A stretch of DNA of 56,427 nucleotides, from contig NZEC01000015.1 in NCBI GenBank assembly GCA_002688925.1, forward strand, positions 1 through 56,427. Reading direction: 5' to 3'. The position numbers and the translations under genes were made by a program. Under the pieces are notes generated by a model. The model saw only the letters and a program-made list of their open reading frames with translations, did not search any database and had not been told where the DNA came from. This DNA comes from an archaeon. Its GTDB lineage: Archaea > Nanobdellota > Nanobdellia > Woesearchaeales > GW2011-AR4. Below, piece after piece: positions 24,740-30,802 of this stretch (position 1 is its first letter; every line of letters begins with the position of its first letter).

Positions 24740-24770
24740 AATAGGCATTTTCTAGCTTTTGGGGGAACCT

Positions 24771-25517
24771 ATGAAACTTACTCTTGCAGAGCCAAAATAC
24801 CTAAAGGAAAGCATATCAATCATTTCTGAGCTAGTTAATGAAGCAAGGTTTAAAGTGACTAAGGAAGGTATTGAACTGGTTGCAATGGACCCTGCCAATG
24901 TTGCTTTGGTCATTTTCAAGCTTCTAAGCAGTTCTTTTACAGAATATGATATCAAAAAAGATGTTGAAATTGCAATAAATTTAAGCAATTTAAAACAGGT
25001 AATGAGAAGGGCAAAGCCAAATGATATGCTTACTCTTGAATTAGACCCTGAAAATAAGTTAAGGTTACAATTAAAGGGAGATAATACAAGAACATTTAAC
25101 CTTCCAATAATAGAGCTTGATGAGAAAGAGCAGAAAATACCTGATTTAAAGTTTCCTATCAATATAAAAACTCAATCTTTGGTATTGAACGAGGCTGTTG
25201 AAGATGTTGATGTTGTTGCTGAATCTGTAACTTTTATGGCAGAGGCGAAGAAATTTACGATACTTGCAGAAGGTGACCTAAGCCAGGCTGAAATTGAGAT
25301 AAAGGAGAATGACAGCACAAAGATAAAAGCTGATGGAGATGGAAAAGTAAAAGCAAAGTACAGCATTGAGTACCTTAAAAAGATGATAAACGGCAGCAAA
25401 ATTGCAGATGATGTTTCTATATCCTTTAACAATGATTACCCATTGAAGATAGAATACAAGACAGTCGATAAGGTAATGCTGAGCTTTATTCTAGCGCCAA
25501 GGGTTGAGAATGATTGA
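24771..25517 (+). CDS. pcn: DNA polymerase sliding clamp PCNA
   Basis: PCNA is the ring-shaped processivity factor for replication and repair. ATG 24771 gives MKLTLAEPKYLKESISII and 248 residues, the normal size. Family features include ELVNEARFKVTKEGIELVAMDPANVALV (residues 20-48), the interdomain connector around LIELDEKEQKIPDL, and the C-terminal LSFILAPRVEND. A single gene implies a homotrimer. Confidence 0.94.
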   Translation: MKLTLAEPKYLKESISIISELVNEARFKVTKEGIELVAMDPANVALVIFKLLSSSFTEYDIKKDVEIAINLSNLKQVMRRAKPNDMLTLELDPENKLRLQLKGDNTRTFNLPIIELDEKEQKIPDLKFPINIKTQSLVLNEAVEDVDVVAESVTFMAEAKKFTILAEGDLSQAEIEIKENDSTKIKADGDGKVKAKYSIEYLKKMINGSKIADDVSISFNNDYPLKIEYKTVDKVMLSFILAPRVEND

Positions 25518-25554
25518 GCATAAATTTTATAAACGATTATTCTAATTTTATCTT

Positions 25555-26034
25555 ATGGCTGATGTTAATTCTTACTTAGTTGGCTGGAGCATAAGGTTTC
25601 TGGAGAATAAGGATCACATTAAAAAAGAGATAGTAAAGGTAAAGAAAAATTCCGAAGGGTTTGATTTTGCAGTGCATTACAAAGACAAGGTAAAATATTT
25701 TATTGTGGGAACAGTTTTGAAAAGTGATTTATTTGGCAAGATAAAAAATGAATTGAACATTAGCCTGATTACTTTAAACAATATATCAAATATTAAGTTT
25801 GTTATAGATAACTGGAAAAAATTAAGTGATTTTAAGCTTTTGAGCATATACTTCATAAATCCATTCTCTAACTCGGATAAGGTCTGGGTAATATGCCCTT
25901 ACATACACAACATGGTATGCGATAATATAGCTTTAGAACTTGGGCTGAAATCCATGGGTGAGATGGTAGTGGCTATAGATGTGGATGGATTAAACAAAAA
26001 AATTAAAATGCTAAAAGAAGAATCTGACCAATAA
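25555..26034 (+). CDS. hypothetical protein downstream of pcn
   Basis: The protein has 159 residues with no signal peptide or membrane segment. It has an alpha/beta pattern: NSYLVGWSIRFLENKDHIKKEI, then FDFAVHYKDKVKYFIVGTVL, a helix-strand pair with NLKSVWVICPYIHNM-like strand (KVWVICPYIHNMVCDNIALE) and a C-terminal VVAIDVDGLNKKI. The layout recalls a restriction-endonuclease-like or Rossmann-type fold but I cannot name a family. Its own promoter (TTTTATAAACG) is present. The end overlaps the convergent kinase-family gene by about 32 bases. Confidence 0.72.
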   Translation: MADVNSYLVGWSIRFLENKDHIKKEIVKVKKNSEGFDFAVHYKDKVKYFIVGTVLKSDLFGKIKNELNISLITLNNISNIKFVIDNWKKLSDFKLLSIYFINPFSNSDKVWVICPYIHNMVCDNIALELGLKSMGEMVVAIDVDGLNKKIKMLKEESDQ

Positions 26035-26596
26035 ACCCACTGGCTATTGGCACTACTAAGTTATCATCCAATTCGTCAACTAGAGTTTCTGTAATTGTTG
26101 CGACAAAAGCCATGATTATTGGGATGTATATGTTGATTGAAAAGAACAGGCTTATTATTAATGCCACTATAAAATTTGTTATTAATTCCGCTGCAAATCC
26201 GACAACTGTTTTGTTCTTGAAAAGTATTGTGTTGCCGTACTTTTTTCCTGCAATTGCGGCTGACATGTCTCCAAAAGTTGTCATTAATAAGGCTGCAAGG
26301 GCAATAGCGGTGTCAAAAACCGCAAGGGCCACTATTGCAGATAAAAGGAAAAATATTACTCCATAAACTCGATACTGCTCTTTCGGCCTTATGAACTGGT
26401 GGAAAAACGGGAGCTTGAAATTGAGCTCTAATCTGAAGTATTCTAAAATCAGGAATATTAATAATAAAACCACTAAAAAAAGAAGGGCTGCCTGCTGTCC
26501 TGCCTGGTTTTTTATTGCAAAAAAAAGCGCAAGAACTATTAAGATTGTGATGTGTATTGTTTTCCTGCTTAGTTCATTAACAAATTCCCAACTCAT
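26003..26596 (-). CDS. second dolichol-kinase-family membrane protein
   Basis: The protein has 197 residues and six or seven membrane segments, with the SEC59-like motifs ELSRKTIHI (N-terminal), TTFGDMSAAIAGKKYGNT (around residue 106), NKTVVGFAAE and DELDDNLVVPIASG near the C-terminus. It is a distant paralogue of 5908-6504. It probably phosphorylates a polyprenol, dolichol or geranylgeraniol with CTP. Its promoter region contains palindromic repeat copy 2. Confidence 0.8.
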   Translation of the reverse strand: MSWEFVNELSRKTIHITILIVLALFFAIKNQAGQQAALLFLVVLLLIFLILEYFRLELNFKLPFFHQFIRPKEQYRVYGVIFFLLSAIVALAVFDTAIALAALLMTTFGDMSAAIAGKKYGNTILFKNKTVVGFAAELITNFIVALIISLFFSINIYIPIIMAFVATITETLVDELDDNLVVPIASGFIGQILLLAF

Positions 26597-26655
26597 ATGC
26601 TATTATTAATAAAACACCATTTATATAGTTTTCTTAAAGTAAGGAGTTAGTATAG

Positions 26656-26777
26656 AAGTCAGTGCTTATGTGTAAATTGCCAATGGATTAATTCCCAAAA
26701 GGTTGTGATAAACGACCTGAGCATACGCAGTATGCGAAGTTGAGAAGAGTGCTAAGGCCCCGCATAAGCACTGACTT
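26656..26777. repeat. palindromic intergenic element, copy 2, inverted relative to copy 1
   Basis: The ends AAGTCAGTGCTTATG (26656-26670) and GCATAAGCACTGACTT (26762-26777) are inverted repeats. Read on the minus strand it aligns with copy 1 at 10913-11035, including an identical 39-base block (26733-26771 on this strand) and a second block around CCATTGGCAATTTAC. The internal hairpin is GCATAC-GCA-GTATGC, a different sequence from copy 1 with the same pairing. It lies between divergent genes, 25 bases before a TATA box of the following small gene. Confidence 0.8.
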
Positions 26778-26799
26778 ATACAATAAACCCCAAAAACCA

Positions 26800-26812
26800 A
26801 AATATATTTAAA
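26800..26812 (+). promoter_or_regulatory. TATA box of the small membrane protein gene
   Basis: AAATATATTTAAA is centred about 28 bases before the ATG at 26835, so the message is probably leaderless. Confidence 0.55.
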
Positions 26813-26834
26813 CCCCAGAAAAAAATATTGGTTT

Positions 26835-27050
26835 ATGCGGAAAGAGGGTATTATAGAGAATTTTATTGTGACGATAATAGCTTCATTAATTCTAGTTGTG
26901 ATGGGAGTGATTTACTTCATTGCCACACTAGTTATTATAAAATTCAGTTCCGGCCTATTTGGCTATGCTCCGGATGAGAACTGGATTGTATTGGCCTCGG
27001 CTATCATTGTGGCAGGAATTATGATTGGTTCTGCGATAAAGAATAACTAA
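26835..27050 (+). CDS. small two-span membrane protein, unknown function
   Basis: The protein has 71 residues: a short charged start (MRKEGIIENF), one membrane helix (about 11-36) and a second (about 49-67), ending KNN. The stop at 27048-27050 lies three bases before the end of tRNA-Gly on the opposite strand. No family recognised. Confidence 0.65.
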   Translation: MRKEGIIENFIVTIIASLILVVMGVIYFIATLVIIKFSSGLFGYAPDENWIVLASAIIVAGIMIGSAIKNN

Positions 27051-27052
27051 TA

Positions 27053-27160
27053 TACGGCAGCCGGGATTTTCAAGCCATAAATTTCTTCTGAATTTAACAG
27101 CGTTTGAACCCGGATAGCAAGCTTGGGAAGCTCGAATCATAGCCATTAGATTACTGCCGT
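27053..27160 (-). tRNA. tRNA-Gly(CCC) with a 36-base intron in the T loop
   Basis: On the minus strand the acceptor stem is ACGGCAG/CTGCCGT with discriminator A (27053) and no encoded CCA. The D arm has A14, A15, G18-G19 and A21 in place. The anticodon stem CGAGC/GCTTG encloses loop TTCCCAA, anticodon CCC (27125-27127). The T stem CCGGG/CCCGG flanks a 43-base stretch instead of seven. Removing 27067-27102 leaves TTCAAAT, a perfect T loop. The junction folds as bulge-helix-bulge: T stem, then TTCAA with TTGAA, then an intron stem GCTGTTAAATT with AATTTATGGC. The A-U first acceptor pair is unusual for Gly. Confidence 0.85.
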
Positions 27161-27243
27161 ATATTAAACCAAGAGTACTTTATGTTTTAATAATTTATTA
27201 CTAAAATCGCAAACTATTAAAATGTCTGTGTAATTTTAAGATT

Positions 27244-28248
27244 ATGGTTATTATAAGCCAAAATCCTATTGATAATGTCATAATTGGAGTGATAGCTACT
27301 TTTTTTCTTGTTTTTGTTGCGGACAAGGTAATTGAAAAAGCGATAAAGCTAAGCAACAATCTGGGGATTTCTCAGATTTTCATAGGACTTACTGTGATTT
27401 CCATAGGCACCAGCCTGCCAGAAATAACAACGCATGTTGTTGCAAGCCTCGATATTGTAAGGGGCAATATAGACCCTTTCATAGCATCCGCAACTGTTTT
27501 GGGAACTAACATCGGCTCGGATATAGTACAGCAGAATTTAATTATAGGTATTGTTGGCTTATTAGGGGTGATACATGTATCAAAAAGTTTCCTAAGAAGA
27601 GATTTCCTTATTATGATACTTTCTGCTGCTCTGCTGCTTTTGTTTGCGCTGGATAAGGAAATAAGCAGGATAGAAGGAGCAGTATTGTTTTTCGGCTATA
27701 TTCTTTACCTGTGGTTTTTGGGATTGGGAGAGAGAAAGAAGCACAATGTCCGCAAAAAAGCAAATTTAGAAAGAATGGATAAAAAAGATATATGGAAAGA
27801 CCTTGCTTATATTGGCATAGGGATTGTTATTATTGTTGCCAGCGCGGAATATATTCTGCGTATTGCAGAGTTTTTTGTTGAGAGATATCATATCGGTGGC
27901 TCGTTGATAGGAATTTTAACCATTGGAATAGCAACTGCACTTCCGGAATTGACAACTTCAATAACAGCGATACTCAGGGGAGCTTCATCGATTTCAATAG
28001 GGACTTTAGTCGGAAGCAACATAACCAATCCGATGTTTGCCCTGGGCTTGGGAGCGATGATTTCTTCTTATGAAGTTCCGAGGCCAATAATTGTTTTTGA
28101 CCTTCCTGTCAAGATAATAACTGCAATTATCATCATGTGGTTTTTGTGGAAAAACAAGATGCTGACAAAAAAAACAGCTATAGCTATGATTACAATGTAT
28201 GTAGCTTATATCTTAGTAAGAATGAGATATTTTCCTGTAGATACTTAA
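27244..28248 (+). CDS. calcium/sodium antiporter, CaCA superfamily
   Basis: The protein has 334 residues and about ten membrane segments with the two inverted alpha repeats of the CaCA superfamily: VISIGTSLPEITTHVVASL (around residue 50-68, with the ion-binding Glu) and IGIATALPELTTSITAILRG (around 238-257). A polar loop with GLGERKKHN separates the halves. It exchanges calcium for sodium or protons. The gene follows tRNA-Gly on the opposite strand and converges on a PRC-barrel gene. Confidence 0.9.
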   Translation: MVIISQNPIDNVIIGVIATFFLVFVADKVIEKAIKLSNNLGISQIFIGLTVISIGTSLPEITTHVVASLDIVRGNIDPFIASATVLGTNIGSDIVQQNLIIGIVGLLGVIHVSKSFLRRDFLIMILSAALLLLFALDKEISRIEGAVLFFGYILYLWFLGLGERKKHNVRKKANLERMDKKDIWKDLAYIGIGIVIIVASAEYILRIAEFFVERYHIGGSLIGILTIGIATALPELTTSITAILRGASSISIGTLVGSNITNPMFALGLGAMISSYEVPRPIIVFDLPVKIITAIIIMWFLWKNKMLTKKTAIAMITMYVAYILVRMRYFPVDT

Positions 28249-28257
28249 AATAAAAAT

Positions 28258-28530
28258 TTATTCCTTTTCATCTTCTTCAGAATAAGAAGGAATAGCAGCC
28301 TTGCTTATTATCATTATGTCTCCAATAGACTTTACGAGCTGATGAGGAACAATAACGCCTTTTGCAGAGCCGAGAACCTTGTTAAGGAAAGATGTTTTAG
28401 TTGCTCTTACACGCCACCCAAAAACCTTATTTTGAGTAATAATTGATTCTTCAACATCCCCAAAATACTCTCCAGTATCGGTAAAAACCCTCATATCAAA
28501 AGTTTCAGATATTTTTTTCATCTTAAGCAT
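28258..28530 (-). CDS. PRC-barrel domain protein
   Basis: The protein has 90 residues. MRVFTDTGEYFGDVEESIITQNKVFGWRVRA and the GVIVPHQLVKSIGDIMIISKAAI segment match the small beta-barrel fold of PRC domains, found in archaea as single-domain proteins; a link to RNA processing or cell division proteins of the CdvA kind is known for some. GGTGGTG lies just before the ATG as a strong binding site. No partner gene is adjacent. Confidence 0.8.
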   Translation of the reverse strand: MLKMKKISETFDMRVFTDTGEYFGDVEESIITQNKVFGWRVRATKTSFLNKVLGSAKGVIVPHQLVKSIGDIMIISKAAIPSYSEEDEKE

Positions 28531-28635
28531 AAAGCACCACCTGTATTATTTTTATATTCACTAAAGAGTGCAAGTATTTAAAATCTTCGTTTTCATTTAG
28601 GAAGTTTTTTAAAAATTCAGAATATCTCCTGAAGT

Positions 28636-29322
28636 ATGAAGTATGGAAATCTGACTATAATTGGCACGTCCCACATAGCGAAACAGAGCCTGGATGATGT
28701 GACAAAAGAGATAGAAGAAGGCAAGCCGGATATAGTAGCTCTAGAATTAGACAAGAGAAGGTTTTATGGGCTGTTTCGCAGACCAGGGAAGATAAGGATT
28801 TATGACATTAAAAGGATCGGCATCAAGGGATTTATTTTTTCTTTGATTGGTGCATGGGCTGAAAAGAAATTAGGGAAGATAGTGGGAGTCAGCCCTGGCT
28901 CTGAGATGAAAAAAGCTGCTGAGCTTGCAAAAAAGAATAAAATGAAGATAGCATTGGTTGACCAAGATATAGAGATTACATTGAAAAGGTTCTCAAAAGC
29001 ATTAACATGGAAAGAGAAATGGAACTTTGTTGCTGATATAGCAAAAGCAGTGGTTTTTAGGAAAAAGGTCGTAGAGTTTGACCTGACCAAAGTCCCGAGC
29101 AAAAAAGTCATAAAGAAACTTGTTAATAAAGTCAAGGACAGGTATCCTAATATCTATAAAGTCCTGATAGAAGAGAGAAATTATGTTATGGCTCAGAATA
29201 TAAAGAATGTTATGGCTCAGAATCCTGACAAGAAAATATTGGCCATTATCGGAGCAGGGCATGAAGATGATATTTTAGAACTGATAAAAAGTTCATCCAG
29301 ATGGAATTATATTTTAAAATAA
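28636..29322 (+). CDS. TraB/PrgY-domain protein
   Basis: The protein has 228 residues. It has the family motifs LTIIGTSHIAKQSLDDV (residues 6-22), DIVALELDKRRFYGLF (33-48) and the C-terminal ILAIIGAGHEDDILELI. The family may act on signalling peptides or be a peptidase-like enzyme; conserved H and E residues suggest metal binding. Archaeal members often carry C-terminal membrane segments, absent here. The function is uncertain. Confidence 0.85.
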   Translation: MKYGNLTIIGTSHIAKQSLDDVTKEIEEGKPDIVALELDKRRFYGLFRRPGKIRIYDIKRIGIKGFIFSLIGAWAEKKLGKIVGVSPGSEMKKAAELAKKNKMKIALVDQDIEITLKRFSKALTWKEKWNFVADIAKAVVFRKKVVEFDLTKVPSKKVIKKLVNKVKDRYPNIYKVLIEERNYVMAQNIKNVMAQNPDKKILAIIGAGHEDDILELIKSSSRWNYILK

Positions 29323-29452
29323 ATCGGTTTTAAACGGCATAATTAAAGTTGAAGAAGAAAAACAATTTAATCCATCAGAAATATCAAAAATCCAACCATA
29401 TGGTGCGACTATTGATTCTACAGTTAATAGAGAATTATTTCCAAATAATTAA
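29318..29452 (+). pseudogene. possible gene remnant without a start codon
   Basis: An open frame of 44 codons after the TraB gene reads, among others, VEEEKQFNPSEISKIQPYGA and TVNRELFPNN before TAA 29450-29452. It contains no ATG, GTG or TTG at a sensible place. The sequence looks protein-like, so it may be the C-terminal end of a lost gene. It lies just upstream of repeat copy B. Confidence 0.25.
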
Positions 29453-29495
29453 GTAAAATTGGGTTGGATTTCTCCCATTAATTGCAACTGTTGGA

Positions 29496-29582
29496 AATTT
29501 CCGATATGTCAGAAACCAACAGACTAATTGATTCGGTTTCTGAGCATGCTCGAAAATCGGAGATTTTCGACATATTTAAATA
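29496..29582 (+). repeat. 87-base promoter-proximal hairpin repeat, copy B
   Basis: This copy is collinear with 1661-1747 over 87 bases. The 9-bp inverted repeat (TCAGAAACC with GGTTTCTGA), GCATGC and the 8-bp hairpin CGAAAATC-GGA-GATTTTCG are kept. The three-base loop is GGA where copy A has TCC, its exact reverse complement. It ends ATATTTAAATA, a TATA box 25 bases before the ATG at 29607. Confidence 0.85.
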
Positions 29583-29606
29583 CAATATTTATTAAAAATT
29601 GTATTA

Positions 29607-30362
29607 ATGGGAGAAATAGTTGATTTACTGGATAAATTAAAGAGGTATTTTAAGTTTACGCCATTAGAGTTAAGAGGGTTGTCTATTGCAATCCTGGTAA
29701 TGGCTTTTATCATTTCTTTCAGGGAGTGGGGTTCAGGAAGTAATTTCAATTTTACGATCGGATTGTTTAATTTCTTTAATGCTGTTTTGATAGTTGCCTT
29801 GTCTGTTTTAGTGCACATTTCCATACAAAGGATATGGGCTTTGGCTACCGGCTATAGGCTGGAATGGAGGATGTGGGGCTTCGGATTGGTGTTTGGAGTG
29901 ATAATTGCTTTTTTGACTAATGGCTTGTTTTGGCTGATACTTCCTGGGGGAATTATGGTGCACCATCTTGCAGGGCACAGGCTTGGATGGGTCAGGTATG
30001 GGATAAATTACTGGGCTCTGGGATTGATTGCGCTCGGAGGTCCTTTAGCCAGCATATCGCTTGCTATTTTGTTTAAGGCAGTAAGCGGAGTTGTGTTTAA
30101 TGCGCTGATTCAGAAAGTCATTATTTTTAATATTGCGTATGCTGTTTTTAGCTTGATACCAATACCCCCATTAGATGGAAGCAGAACCTTATACGGCAGC
30201 AGGATGCTTTATGCCTTTTCAACAGCAGGAATTGTAGCTGCTGCAATACTGATAAATTTAAATATTGGAGTGTGGGTAGCTGTAGTAACATCTGTTTTCG
30301 TCGGAATACTGCTTTGGCTTTTGTATTATATGTTTTTTGAGCATAAAGCATGGAGTTTGTAA
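29607..30362 (+). CDS. site-2-protease (M50) homologue lacking the HExxH motif
   Basis: The protein has 251 residues and about six membrane segments in the order of archaeal M50 intramembrane proteases. The second catalytic region is clear: IPIPPLDGSRTLY (about 184-196), matching the family N/P-x-x-DG motif. The first, normally HExxH, reads VHISIQRIWALATGY with H70 and Q74, so the catalytic Glu and second His are missing. A downstream MVHHLAGHRLG (118-128) carries other histidines. It may be an inactive homologue or use different ligands. Its promoter is the end of repeat copy B. Confidence 0.8.
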   Translation: MGEIVDLLDKLKRYFKFTPLELRGLSIAILVMAFIISFREWGSGSNFNFTIGLFNFFNAVLIVALSVLVHISIQRIWALATGYRLEWRMWGFGLVFGVIIAFLTNGLFWLILPGGIMVHHLAGHRLGWVRYGINYWALGLIALGGPLASISLAILFKAVSGVVFNALIQKVIIFNIAYAVFSLIPIPPLDGSRTLYGSRMLYAFSTAGIVAAAILINLNIGVWVAVVTSVFVGILLWLLYYMFFEHKAWSL

Positions 30363-30364
30363 AG

Positions 30365-30691
30365 ATGACTGAGTTTTTTTTCAAGAACTGGGCAGAATTT
30401 TTCTTTTTTGTACTTATGATTGTAGGATTTATTGTCTCTATATTTGCGCCGAGCGCTTTTATCAGCTACATAGTTATTTTTTTGAGCGGATTTATTGGGG
30501 GAAGATTATTATATGATAGAAAACAAAAGCTTCAATTCCCGTATTATATCATTATTGCAGGATTTTTGGTTGGATATGTTATAGGGGTGTATTACGGCAG
30601 CAGGCAGGTTGTTATTATATTGTTTATTCTGGGAGTTTTGTTAAGCTATCACCTGCATAATAAGGAGATTATAAGGGATGTTCTTTATTAA
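30365..30691 (+). CDS. small membrane protein, unknown function
   Basis: The protein has 108 residues from ATG 30365, which is preceded by GGAG at a good distance; an alternative in-frame ATG at 30350 lies inside the previous gene. It has three or four membrane segments (about 13-30, 38-55, 63-80, 85-98) with a short basic loop DRKQKLQFP. It follows the M50 homologue with two bases between and may be cotranscribed and work with it. No family recognised. Confidence 0.72.
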   Translation: MTEFFFKNWAEFFFFVLMIVGFIVSIFAPSAFISYIVIFLSGFIGGRLLYDRKQKLQFPYYIIIAGFLVGYVIGVYYGSRQVVIILFILGVLLSYHLHNKEIIRDVLY

Positions 30692-30769
30692 GTTGATTTT
30701 TTCCTTATTTTTTATTATTTAATTTTTTTATATTGGAGATTTTTTGTTAATTGTATTTTAAATGGAAAC

Positions 30770-30779
30770 CAATATAAAA
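30770..30779 (+). promoter_or_regulatory. TATA box of the Hef-like gene
   Basis: CAATATAAAA lies 24-33 bases before ATG 30803 and supports that start over the TTG at 30797. Confidence 0.55.
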
Positions 30780-30802
30780 CCCAAAATATTACTCTATTGA
30801 AT

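Noticed and set aside
29118-29230. Internal duplication in TraB (two copies of VMAQN)
   Set aside because: It is a short local repeat within one helix, not a domain duplication.
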